From: JBBDNV01 sp040877415
GTDB lineage: Bacteria; Planctomycetota; Planctomycetia; Pirellulales; PALSA-1355
DNA length: 6,593 bases
Direction of reading: 5' to 3'
NCBI GenBank assembly: GCA_040877415.1
Contig: JBBDNV010000048.1
Coordinates: 1 to 6,593 of the forward strand
The position numbers and the translations under genes were made by a program. Below the pieces are notes generated by a model. It worked only from the letters and a program-made list of their open reading frames with translations. It was not told the origin of the DNA and did no database searches. Of this stretch, positions 1 through 6,123 are shown piece by piece. The stretch's first letter is position 1. Each line of letters opens with the position of its first letter.

Positions 1-1652
1 ATCATGGCCTCGACCTGGGCGGGCTCGAGGCGCTTGATCATGTGCGTAAACTCGCCAATCGGCACGCCGACCAAGGGCTTTTTGGCGTCGTCCCAGTGGC
101 TGACAAGGTTCCCCAACAGCTTTTCGGTCTGCTCGCGCAAGCTGGGCAGCACCGGCGCCAGATAGATCACCAACTGGCGGAATAAATTGAGCGCGATCGT
201 GCAGCCGTCTTGCAATTCGGCGGCCCGCTCGACGCTGTTTCGCAGCTTCCAAGGCGCCGCGGCATCGACGCACTGATTGGCCCGATCCGCCAGCCCCATC
301 ACCAGCCGCATGGCGCGGTTATAGTCGCAAATCTCGTAGGCCGCGGCGATCGCGTCGCCTTCGGCGGCTGCCCGGGCGAACAATCCGCCGTCGTCCGGAT
401 ACGCGGCCGAAAGACCCCTCTCCTGGACGAATTTCGCCGTGCGGCTGGCCAGGTTGACGACTTTGCCGACCAGGTCGGCGTTGACCTTGGCCACAAACTC
501 CTCGCGGTTCATATCCAGGTCGTCGAGCCCGGGTCCGAGTTTTGACGCGTAGTAATAGCGCAGATAGACCGGGTTCATGTGATTCAGATAAGTCGCCGCG
601 CGGACGAACGTGCCCTTGGTCTTCGACATCTTTTCGCCGTCGACGGTCAGGAATCCGTGGACGTGGATTTTGGCCGGCAGGCTGAAACCGGCCGTTTTGA
701 GCATCGCGGGCCAGAACAGCGCGTGAAAATACGTAATGTCCTTGCCGATGAAATGGTGGATCTCCACCTCGCGGCTGCGCCACCAATCGTCGAGCTTCTG
801 ACCGTGCCGCCGGCACCACTGGGCCGTTGAGGCGACGTATCCGATGGGGGCGTCGAACCAGACGTACCAGTAATTGCCCGGGCTGTCGGAGATTTCGAAG
901 CCGAAATACGGCGCCGGGCGCGAGACGTCCCAATCGCGCAAGGGCTCGCCGAGGAAATGTCCGGCCAGATAGTTGGCCACTTCGCGCTGCAGGTGATTGC
1001 CGCTCTGCGTCCATTCGCGCAAAAAGTCGTGCAGTTGCTCGATGTGCACGAACAGGTGCTTGGAGGCCCGCAGCTCGGGCGTTGAGCCCGACAGCGTGCT
1101 CTGGGGATCCTTCAAGTCCGTGGGGCTGTAGGTCGAAAAACATTTGTCGCAACTGTCGCCATATTGATCCGGCGCGCCGCACTTGGGGCACGTGCCCTTG
1201 ACGAAACGATCGGCCAGAAACGTGCCGGCGACCGTGTCGTAGAGCTGCGTGACATCGGCTTCGCTCACCAGGTTGGCTTTCCGCAGCGTGGCCCAAATCT
1301 CGGCGCACAACTCGCGGTTTTCCGAACTGTGCGTGCTGCCGTAGTTGTCGAAATGGACGTCGAACCTGGCAAAATCGTCGATATGCGCCCGCTGCATGTC
1401 GGCAATCAGCGCCTCTTCGCTCCGCCCTTCCTGTCGGGCGCGGATCATGATGGCCGTTCCGTGCGTGTCGTCGGCGCACAGGTAAATGCACTCGTGCCCG
1501 CGCAGCTTCTGGAAGCGGACCCAGATGTCCGTCTGGATGTACTCGACCAGATGGCCCAGGTGGATATGCCCGTTGGCATAGGGCAGGGCGGCCGTGACGA
1601 GGATTTTGCGCCGCTGGCCGGCGGAACCGGGTTGTGCGGAGGTGGTCGACAC
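1..1652 (-). CDS. metG: Methionyl-tRNA synthetase, MetG1 type (3' end cut by window edge)
   Basis: Cytoplasmic class I aminoacyl-tRNA synthetase that joins methionine to tRNA-Met using ATP. About 550 residues are visible and no stop is reached, so the C-terminus lies left of the window. Counting from the chosen start, the HIGH-type motif HIHLGH is at residues 29-34, a zinc knuckle C-x2-C-x9-C-x2-C at 155/158/168/171 (CPKC...CDKC), the WFDAPIGY segment lies in the catalytic domain, and KMSKTKG begins at 341. An anticodon-binding helical region with YNRAM and APWK (Trp 468) follows. All these motifs are in one frame, so there is no frameshift. The first in-frame candidate after the upstream stop is GTG at 1652-1650, giving MSTTSAQPG before the conserved KILVTAALPYANGH. 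No ATG is available and no clear Shine-Dalgarno is seen, so this start is inferred. The missing part could include a tRNA-binding domain as in longer MetRS forms. Identity is essentially certain. Confidence 0.97.
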   Translation of the reverse strand, partial: MSTTSAQPGSAGQRRKILVTAALPYANGHIHLGHLVEYIQTDIWVRFQKLRGHECIYLCADDTHGTAIMIRARQEGRSEEALIADMQRAHIDDFARFDVHFDNYGSTHSSENRELCAEIWATLRKANLVSEADVTQLYDTVAGTFLADRFVKGTCPKCGAPDQYGDSCDKCFSTYSPTDLKDPQSTLSGSTPELRASKHLFVHIEQLHDFLREWTQSGNHLQREVANYLAGHFLGEPLRDWDVSRPAPYFGFEISDSPGNYWYVWFDAPIGYVASTAQWCRRHGQKLDDWWRSREVEIHHFIGKDITYFHALFWPAMLKTAGFSLPAKIHVHGFLTVDGEKMSKTKGTFVRAATYLNHMNPVYLRYYYASKLGPGLDDLDMNREEFVAKVNADLVGKVVNLASRTAKFVQERGLSAAYPDDGGLFARAAAEGDAIAAAYEICDYNRAMRLVMGLADRANQCVDAAAPWKLRNSVERAAELQDGCTIALNLFRQLVIYLAPVLPSLREQTEKLLGNLVSHWDDAKKPLVGVPIGEFTHMIKRLEPAQVEAM

Positions 1653-1768
1653 GTTTGGCGAGTTTGTAAACAGGGGGCGAATGAATGCACGATGAAACGG
1701 GCCATTTTACCCGTGCGCTGCCATTAGTGTGAGTCCAACTCGGGCCGGGAGGTTCGATCGCATTTAGC

Positions 1769-1787
1769 CCCCCGGCCAAGCCGGGGG
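1769..1787. repeat. Perfect GC-rich palindrome, AAGCCGGGG-type copy 1
   Basis: CCCCCGGC-CAA-GCCGGGGG forms an 8-bp perfect stem with a 3-base loop. The core AAGCCGGGG recurs at 1841-1849 and at 3605-3613 in the same orientation. It may be a dispersed palindromic element; its position upstream of metG makes a terminator role for metG unlikely. Confidence 0.6.
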
Positions 1788-1833
1788 ATTCCTCGCTTGC
1801 AGGATGACAACCAGCGCTCCGATACAACAATCT

Positions 1834-1849
1834 CCTGGCAAAGCCGGGG
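1834..1849. repeat. Degenerate GC-rich palindrome, AAGCCGGGG-type copy 2
   Basis: CCTGGC-AAA-GCCGGGG forms a 6-bp stem containing one G-T wobble. It shares AAGCCGGGG with the copies at 1769-1787 and 3597-3614 and sits 47 bases after the first, directly before the terminator-like hairpin. Confidence 0.4.
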
Positions 1850-1851
1850 TC

Positions 1852-1876
1852 AAGCAAGACATGCCCTTGCTTTTTT
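1852..1876 (+). terminator. Possible rho-independent terminator
   Basis: AAGCAAG and CTTGCTT form a 7-bp stem around the loop ACATGCC, followed directly by more T residues to 1876, so the structure ends in a T-run as in an intrinsic terminator on the plus strand. The stem is fairly weak, with only three G-C pairs. Its place is odd: no plus-strand gene lies upstream, because metG is on the other strand. It could end an unannotated plus-strand transcript or antisense RNA, act in the leader of the downstream operon, or be chance. Confidence 0.35.
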
Positions 1877-2085
1877 GGGCCATCGGTCGAGAATGATTTT
1901 GATCTAGTCTTTCCGTCAAATGCGTCGGGTTCGGCAATGGCCCAACAAATCGAAGTAAATCCAACGAACGAGCACCGTCTCTACATGGTGCTGTTTATCA
2001 CGAATTCGGGCGGCGTCTAGCGCCACCGTCCTGGACCCGCGTTTCTTGTTGGGTTCGTGATCCAATTTCTTGACGGGAGTTAGCA

Positions 2086-2415
2086 ATGGTCGCAATACGT
2101 AGTGATTCGCAATCGGCGTTTGTTGGCAGGATGTTTTGGATGATGGCCGGCCCCGCTTGCCTGCTGGTTAGCGCCATTTTGATCCTCAATTCTCCGCGGA
2201 GTGGATGGCATACCGGGGCTGACATTGCGTACTTGACTGCACTTGCAGGAATGATCCTCGGGCGCTGGGTCGAGCATCGGGGCGGGAACCCTCGGAATGG
2301 GATGGGTGAACCCGCCACCGCCAGCGATTTACGCCGTTACATCATCGTCGCGGCCATCGCAGGTACGGCGATTTGGGTTGCAGCCAACATCGTCAGCAAC
2401 TACGTGCTGAAATGA
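2086..2415 (+). CDS. Small membrane protein of unknown function, about three TM segments
   Basis: A 109-residue protein I do not recognise. It has hydrophobic stretches at about residues 16-34, 45-59 and 85-107, suggesting three membrane spans, with a polar loop at about 60-83 containing HRGGNPRNGMGEP. No catalytic or metal-binding motif is visible. The ATG at 2086 is supported by GGGAG about seven bases upstream. The gene ends 36 bases before the cation exchanger gene on the same strand, which suggests cotranscription and perhaps an accessory role at the membrane, but nothing in the sequence proves a link. Its moderate GC resembles that of the exchanger gene. That it is a real gene rests on the ribosome binding site, the operon-like spacing and the membrane-protein composition. 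Confidence 0.65.
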   Translation: MVAIRSDSQSAFVGRMFWMMAGPACLLVSAILILNSPRSGWHTGADIAYLTALAGMILGRWVEHRGGNPRNGMGEPATASDLRRYIIVAAIAGTAIWVAANIVSNYVLK

Positions 2416-2451
2416 TCTTGTTTTCGGGACTGGCTCCGACTCCGTTGAACC

Positions 2452-3474
2452 ATGAAGGGAGCCGCTGTGCTCTACACCCTGCTTCAATTCGTTCTGTGTG
2501 CGGTCATTATTGTCGTTGCTGGCACGTTTCTCACTCAATATGCGGATGCGATTGCCGAGATTACGAAACTGGGGCGGCTTGTCGTGGGTAGCGTGCTCTT
2601 GGCAGGGGCGACCTCACTCCCAGAGTTGACCGTCGACATCTCAGCCGTCCGCATGGGCTTGGCAGACCTGGCGGTGGGAGACCTGCTGGGAAGCAGTCTG
2701 ATGAACTTACTCATCCTTGCGGTGCTCGACCTGTCGCACCACCCACGTGGCAAGATGCTTTCGCGACAGGGGGCAGCGCACGCGCTTTCTGGATCAGTGA
2801 GCGCCGGCCTAATGGGGCTCGTTGTGCTGGGGCTCTTGACGGGCAAAGCGTTCGAGTCGTTCGCGGTTTTTGGCATCAGCCCGGCGATCTTCTTGTTGGT
2901 CATCGCTTATTGTTTCGGCGTACGACTGGTATATCTCGACCAGCGGATCGCAGTTAGAACTGCGGCAGAACAGGGAGAAGTGACAGCCTCGCTGAATCCT
3001 GGCATGACGCTCACGAAAGCACTTCTTGGCTTCGCGATATGTGCGGCCGTGATCTTCCTCTCAGGACCCTACCTGGCCGAGGCGGCCGGCGAATTAGCGG
3101 ACAAAACCGGTCTTGGAAATACATTTGTCGGCACGACGCTTGTGGCGCTGAGCACATCCTTACCGGAACTGGTGTCGATGCTCGCTGCCCTACGTCTTGG
3201 CGCGATTGATCTGGCCATCGGAAACGCATTTGGTAGCAACGCATTCAACATGATTCTGTTTGCTCCGCTTGACTTTGTTCACCAGGAGTCGCTGCTCGCG
3301 ACTGTTTCGCCGAAGCACGCGATCACCTGTGTGGCCGCAATGCTCGCTACCCTGGTTGCGATCATGGGGCAACTCTACCAGTCTAAGTCGCGCACGCGGC
3401 TGATTGAACCTGATGCCTGGCTGGTGATTCTGATCGTGGTCGGAGCGCTTGGGCTGATTTACTATGTTCCGTAG
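2452..3474 (+). CDS. CaCA-family Na+/Ca2+ exchanger-like cation antiporter
   Basis: Inner-membrane cation/cation antiporter of the CaCA superfamily (two Na_Ca_ex domains), expected to export Ca2+ or a similar cation against Na+ or H+; the ion cannot be read from sequence. The 340 residues hold two inverted halves of about five TM helices each, joined by a short polar loop near 160-185. The alpha-1 repeat has ATSLPEL (53-59, Glu 58) and GDLLGSSLMN (76-85). The alpha-2 repeat has STSLPEL (234-240, Glu 239) and GNAFGSNAFN (257-266). The two glutamates expected to coordinate the ion are present. Alpha-1 has Asp and Ser where alpha-2 keeps both Asn of GN-x2-GSN. The ATG at 2452 has no Shine-Dalgarno, whereas AAGGGAG at 2455-2461 lies five bases before an in-frame GTG at 2467, so translation may really start there (335 residues). 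It likely shares an operon with the preceding small membrane protein gene. Confidence 0.9.
   Translation: MKGAAVLYTLLQFVLCAVIIVVAGTFLTQYADAIAEITKLGRLVVGSVLLAGATSLPELTVDISAVRMGLADLAVGDLLGSSLMNLLILAVLDLSHHPRGKMLSRQGAAHALSGSVSAGLMGLVVLGLLTGKAFESFAVFGISPAIFLLVIAYCFGVRLVYLDQRIAVRTAAEQGEVTASLNPGMTLTKALLGFAICAAVIFLSGPYLAEAAGELADKTGLGNTFVGTTLVALSTSLPELVSMLAALRLGAIDLAIGNAFGSNAFNMILFAPLDFVHQESLLATVSPKHAITCVAAMLATLVAIMGQLYQSKSRTRLIEPDAWLVILIVVGALGLIYYVP
2455..2469 (+). promoter_or_regulatory. Shine-Dalgarno favouring an alternative GTG start of the exchanger
   Basis: AAGGGAG at 2455-2461, then a five-base spacer, then GTG at 2467-2469 in frame with the exchanger. The upstream ATG at 2452 lacks any purine-rich site. 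Starting at the GTG gives MLYTLLQFVL, placing the first membrane helix right at the N-terminus. Sequence alone cannot decide between the two starts. Confidence 0.5.
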
Positions 3475-3798
3475 CGGAAAAGCGTAAGCTGACCAAAGCC
3501 TGTTGGCTGACGTGCCATCTGGCTTCTCCGCTAGTCGCGATTGGGCTGCGAGGCAAGCCAGTTATCGGTTGGTGAGAAGTGTTCAACCAGAGGCATCCCC
3601 GCCAAAGCCGGGGGCTCAATGGAAATGTCGACAGGCACTGCGCAACATCAAAACCGGTGCTTCGGGCTGGTGTTCATGCCGAACCAGGGGTAATATTCCC
3701 CCATCAGCCACGAAGGGCGCGAAGCGTCGCCACGCGCAAAACGTTTCGTCCGGCACCCGTGAATCGGCTCTGGTAGCGACCCGCACACTCCACAGTCC
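3475..3798. other. Intergenic spacer between exchanger and permease genes
   Basis: The 324 bases between two plus-strand genes contain no gene I can support. The apparent long frames here have no database-like composition and overlap the start of the permease gene in another frame. TTCCG-TAG-CGGAA at the exchanger stop codon makes a short 5-bp hairpin without a T-run. A degenerate AAGCCGGGG palindrome lies at 3597-3614, and a near-palindrome centred on AATATT at 3687-3702. No clear promoter or Shine-Dalgarno for the permease is visible. The length argues that the permease is transcribed separately. Confidence 0.55.
3597..3614. repeat. Degenerate GC-rich palindrome, AAGCCGGGG-type copy 3
   Basis: CCCCGC and GCCGGGG pair around CAAA with one bulged base. 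It shares AAGCCGGGG with the two copies in the metG spacer, in the same orientation, and so lies on the far side of the lower-GC exchanger block from them. Confidence 0.45.
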
Positions 3799-5604
3799 AT
3801 GTCCTTCTTCGCTCTTTCCTGGGCCGACAGCCCCGTCACACAGGCGCAGTTTACGCTGGGCGTGGTGGCGTTGGTGTTCGGGTTGTTGATTTTCAGCCGG
3901 CTGACGCCCGACGTGATCCTGATCGGCGCCGTGGTGTTGTTGCTGTTGACCGGCGTTCTGACGGCGGGCGAGGCGCTTTCCGGGCTGGCCAGCGAAGGCG
4001 TGATTACGATCGGCGCGCTGTTCGTGGTCGGGGCGGCGGTGCGCGCAACGGGCGCGGTCGATTTGATCACCTCGCGCCTCTTCGGCCGGCCCAAGTCGCC
4101 CGAGGGAGCCGTCGCGCGCATGATGCTCCCGACGATGGGCTTAAGCGCTTTAATGAACAACACGCCGCTCGTGGCCATGCTCATTCCGGCGGTCGGCGAT
4201 TGGGCCCGCACCAACCGCGTGGCGGTTTCCAAGCTGATGATCCCGCTGAGCTATGCGGCCATCCTGGGCGGCACCTGCACGCTGATTGGGACCAGCACGA
4301 ATCTGGTGGTGCAGAGCATGCTGATCAAGGCGCTTCCTACGAGTGGCGGGCTGGGCATGTTCGACATTTCGTGGGTCGGCGTACCGGCGGCCATTGTCGG
4401 GGGATTGTTCATTATCGCCACCAGCCGCTGGCTGCTGCCGGATCGCCGCCCGGCGATCAGCATGCTCGATGATCCGCGCGAGTACACGGTCGAAATGCAG
4501 GTAGCGCCGGACAGTCCGCTGGTGGGCCGGTCGATCGAACAGGCCGGCCTGCGCCATTTGCCCGGCGTGTACCTGGCCGAAATCGATCGCGACGGAAACG
4601 TCATGCCGGCCGTCTCGCCGCAGGAAGTGCTGCGCGGCGGAGACCGGCTGTTGTTCGTGGGGGTGGTCGAGTCGGTTGTCGACTTGCAGCGCATTCGCGG
4701 CTTGCTGCCGGCCGCCGACCAGGTGGCCAAGCTCAGTGCGCCCCGCCCGCAGCGCTGCCTGATCGAAGCCGTGGTGTCGAACAGTTGCCCGCTCGTGGGC
4801 AAGACGATTCGCGACGGGCGGTTTCGCAACGTCTACAACGCCGTCGTGGTGGCCGTGGCCCGCAACGGCGAGCGGCTGCACAAGAAGATCGGCGACGTGG
4901 TGCTGCGCGCGGGCGATACGCTGTTGGTCGAGGCCCATCCGTCGTTTGCGGACCAGCAGCGCAACAGCCGCGATTTCTTTCTCGTCAGCCGGCTGGAAGG
5001 TTCAAATCCGCCGCGCCACGATCGAGCCTGGATCGCCATGGCGATCCTGGTGGGGATGGTTGCGGTCGTGACGCTCCAGTGGCTGCCGATGCTCCAGGGC
5101 GCGCTTTTGGCGGCGGCGTTGATGCTGCTGGCCCGCTGCCTGACGGTCGAGCAGGCGCGGCGCAGCATCGACTGGGAAGTGCTGTTGGCCATCGCCGCGT
5201 CACTGGCCGTGGGCCTGGCCCTGGAGACGACCGGCGCGGCCCGCGATATCGCCGAGCAGATGATCGCCGCGGCCGGCGGCCATCCGTGGATTGCGCTGGC
5301 GATCGTGTACGCCGTCACGCTGGTGGCGACCGAAATGATCACGAACAACGCGGCGGCGGCCTTGATGTTTCCCTTTGCACTGACGACGGCACAGGGACTG
5401 GGTGTCAACTACGTGCCGTTTGTGATCGCCGTGATGATGGCCGCCAGCGCCGGCTTTGCCACGCCGATCGGCTATCAGACGAACCTGATGGTTTACGGTC
5501 CCGGCGGCTACCGCTTTGGCGACTACGTCAAAATCGGCGTCCCGCTGGACATCCTGGTCGGCGTCGTCACGGTGGCGCTCGCGCCACTGGTGTGGCCGTT
5601 TTAG
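3799..5604 (+). CDS. SLC13-type anion permease with two central RCK_C/TrkA-C domains
   Basis: Inner-membrane transporter of the divalent anion:Na+ symporter (SLC13/DASS) group, whose bacterial members with internal RCK_C domains are often linked to sulfate or other oxyanion uptake. The substrate here is unknown. Layout over 601 residues: a first membrane half (about 15-210), RCK_C domain 1 (about 226-302), RCK_C domain 2 (about 316-395), and a second membrane half (about 408-600). The two inverted halves show matching re-entrant hairpin motifs, MNNTPLVAM (119-127) and IGTSTNLVV (163-171) in the first, ITNNAAAALM (514-523) and TPIGYQTNLMVYGPGGY (555-571) in the second. The RCK_C repeats show the usual 'plVGksi' segments, SPLVGRSI and CPLVGKTI, followed by 'v.l..GD.LL'. 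The two RCK_C domains probably bind a ligand that gates transport; this is family-based inference. The ATG at 3799 gives a sensible N-terminus but lacks a Shine-Dalgarno. The stop abuts the REP-like doublet at 5605. GC is clearly higher than in the exchanger gene upstream. Confidence 0.92.
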   Translation: MSFFALSWADSPVTQAQFTLGVVALVFGLLIFSRLTPDVILIGAVVLLLLTGVLTAGEALSGLASEGVITIGALFVVGAAVRATGAVDLITSRLFGRPKSPEGAVARMMLPTMGLSALMNNTPLVAMLIPAVGDWARTNRVAVSKLMIPLSYAAILGGTCTLIGTSTNLVVQSMLIKALPTSGGLGMFDISWVGVPAAIVGGLFIIATSRWLLPDRRPAISMLDDPREYTVEMQVAPDSPLVGRSIEQAGLRHLPGVYLAEIDRDGNVMPAVSPQEVLRGGDRLLFVGVVESVVDLQRIRGLLPAADQVAKLSAPRPQRCLIEAVVSNSCPLVGKTIRDGRFRNVYNAVVVAVARNGERLHKKIGDVVLRAGDTLLVEAHPSFADQQRNSRDFFLVSRLEGSNPPRHDRAWIAMAILVGMVAVVTLQWLPMLQGALLAAALMLLARCLTVEQARRSIDWEVLLAIAASLAVGLALETTGAARDIAEQMIAAAGGHPWIALAIVYAVTLVATEMITNNAAAALMFPFALTTAQGLGVNYVPFVIAVMMAASAGFATPIGYQTNLMVYGPGGYRFGDYVKIGVPLDILVGVVTVALAPLVWPF

Positions 5605-5668
5605 GTAGGTCAGGGCTCGCCCTGACAACGGATCTGCTTTGGGTATGTCAGGGCAAGCCCTGACCTAC
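5605..5668. repeat. REP-doublet-like inverted repeat, likely bidirectional terminator
   Basis: Two 22-base units at 5605-5626 and 5647-5668 are reverse complements at 21 of 22 positions, separated by 20 bases. Each unit is itself a hairpin, GTCAGGGC-TC-GCCCTGAC and GTCAGGGC-AA-GCCCTGAC (8-bp stems). Each carries GTAG at its outer end, seen as CTAC on the plus strand for the second unit. A GTAG or GGAG head before a hairpin is the known signature of REP sequences handled by RAYT (Y1-type) transposases, and paired inverted REPs form BIMEs. The element fills the gap between the permease stop (5604) and the convergent repressor stop (5671), so it could end both transcripts, though no T-run is present. 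No RAYT gene is in the window. Confidence 0.8.
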
Positions 5669-5670
5669 TT

Positions 5671-6042
5671 CTACTTCTGCTTGCGGCGGCGGGCGTCGGC
5701 GATGATCTTTTCGAGCTTCTTGAGCTCGCGGGCCGTGACGTTTTTGGAATGGAGCAGGCTGACGACGAACTGATCGAGCGCGCCGTCGAACACTTTGTCC
5801 AACAGGCGCGACGTTTCGCGGTCGCGCGTGTGCCTCGGTGTGTAGACGAACGTGCGGCCGCGCTCTTCGTGCCGCACGAGCCCCTTTTCGTCCATGATCC
5901 TAAGCAGCGTCTGCACCGTGTTGTAGGCCAGCTCGCCGTCGGGGCACATCCGCTCGTGGACTTCGCGGACGCTCGCCCGGCCGAGCTCCCACAGGATTTT
6001 CAGAATCTCGAGCTCGCGGCCCGAGGGATTGCGATCCGTCAA
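5671..6042 (-). CDS. BlaI/MecI/CopY-family winged-helix transcriptional repressor
   Basis: Cytoplasmic dimeric DNA-binding repressor of the penicillinase-repressor family, 123 residues, the usual family length. The N-terminal winged helix (about 5-70) shows ELEILKILWELGRASVREV, the recognition-helix region AYNTVQTLLRIMDEKGLV and the wing RGRTFVYTP. The C-terminal helices (about 75-120) form the dimerisation part and end in a basic tail. The start is TTG at 6042-6040, set by a strong GGAGG at 6053-6049 with a six-base spacer; no ATG fits better. The Asn-Phe bond cleaved in staphylococcal BlaI appears to be replaced around VVSLLHSK, so that proteolytic switch may not apply; this alignment was made by eye. 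No BlaR1-type sensor peptidase gene lies next to it: the downstream neighbour converges and the upstream one is floA-like. It probably controls itself through the palindromes upstream. Its other targets are unknown. Confidence 0.93.
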   Translation of the reverse strand: MTDRNPSGRELEILKILWELGRASVREVHERMCPDGELAYNTVQTLLRIMDEKGLVRHEERGRTFVYTPRHTRDRETSRLLDKVFDGALDQFVVSLLHSKNVTARELKKLEKIIADARRRKQK

Positions 6043-6047
6043 AGCGC

Positions 6048-6053
6048 ACCTCC
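6048..6053 (-). promoter_or_regulatory. Strong ribosome binding site deciding a TTG start
   Basis: On the minus strand GGAGGT runs from 6053 to 6048, and TTG starts at 6042, six bases after GGAGG. This near-consensus site fixes the repressor's start at a rare TTG codon. Confidence 0.8.
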
Positions 6054-6069
6054 GTGGCGTCGGAGCAAA

Positions 6070-6087
6070 GACCTAATAAGTTAGGTC
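6070..6087. promoter_or_regulatory. Operator-like palindrome O1
   Basis: GACCTAA-TAAG-TTAGGTC has two perfect 7-bp arms around a 4-base centre. It directly follows the -10 box (6088-6093) on the minus strand and so covers the expected transcription start. This is where a repressor such as the downstream BlaI-type protein would block its own gene. The arms differ from the TACA-N2-TGTA operators known for staphylococcal BlaI/MecI and for CopY, which suggests a different recognition sequence. Confidence 0.75.
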
Positions 6088-6116
6088 ATTATGGCGGAGC
6101 GGCGGGCGGGGGTCAA
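6088..6116 (-). promoter_or_regulatory. Sigma-70-type promoter of the BlaI-type gene
   Basis: On the minus strand TTGACC (6116-6111) and CATAAT (6093-6088) are separated by exactly 17 bases. Each box matches the sigma-70 consensus at five of six positions. The expected start of transcription lies about 6080, inside operator O1, giving a leader of roughly 40 bases before the TTG start. Confidence 0.75.
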
Positions 6117-6123
6117 GCCAGAT

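Larger units (their letters stand above)
1653..2085. other. Divergent intergenic spacer with hairpins, no convincing gene
   Basis: This 433-base gap lies between the 5' ends of metG (minus) and the small membrane protein gene (plus), so promoters for both should be here. For metG, a TAAAAT box at 1709-1704 on the minus strand preceded by GG is a possible -10, but no well-spaced -35 is visible. For the plus operon I found no convincing hexamer pair. The left half holds two GC-rich hairpins and a terminator-like hairpin, listed separately. A 27-codon reading frame at 1937-2020 lacks support. No tRNA, riboswitch or T-box-like structure was recognised by eye. Confidence 0.6.

Noticed and set aside
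1653..1740. T-box or other riboswitch upstream of metG
   Set aside because: No T-box consensus, specifier-loop arrangement or antiterminator with T-run was seen on the minus strand, and the likely leader is short.
319..1857. Long open frame of 512 codons on the minus strand
   Set aside because: It is an out-of-frame shadow of metG. The metG frame carries HIGH, the zinc knuckle, KMSKS and APW in register; this frame gives an Arg/Pro-rich sequence with no recognisable motifs.
1764..1964. Minus-strand 66-codon frame in the metG upstream region
   Set aside because: It runs through the GC-rich palindromes and terminator-like hairpin and has no ribosome binding site or motif; likely non-coding.
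1937..2020. 27-codon reading frame MAQQIEVNPTNEHRLYMVLF...
   Set aside because: It lacks a Shine-Dalgarno and shows no recognised similarity. A frame of this length is easily due to chance, although it could be a leader peptide or gene remnant.
3466..3480. Hairpin TTCCG-TAG-CGGAA over the exchanger stop codon as a terminator
   Set aside because: The stem is only five base pairs and is followed by AAAGCG rather than a T-run.
3687..3702. Near-palindrome centred on AATATT with flanking G and C runs
   Set aside because: It is short, has a mismatch next to the centre and occurs once, so chance is the simplest explanation.
3503..3889. Possible 128-codon gene in the spacer before the permease
   Set aside because: The product is low-complexity with many Arg, Ser and Pro residues, has no ribosome binding site, and overlaps the start of the permease gene in another frame.
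4150..4938. Open frame of 262 codons on the minus strand, and a 292-codon plus-strand frame at 4785-5663
   Set aside because: Both are GC-driven shadows of the permease gene, rich in Arg, Gly, His and Gln and lacking domain motifs. The permease frame shows clear SLC13 and RCK_C features through the whole region.
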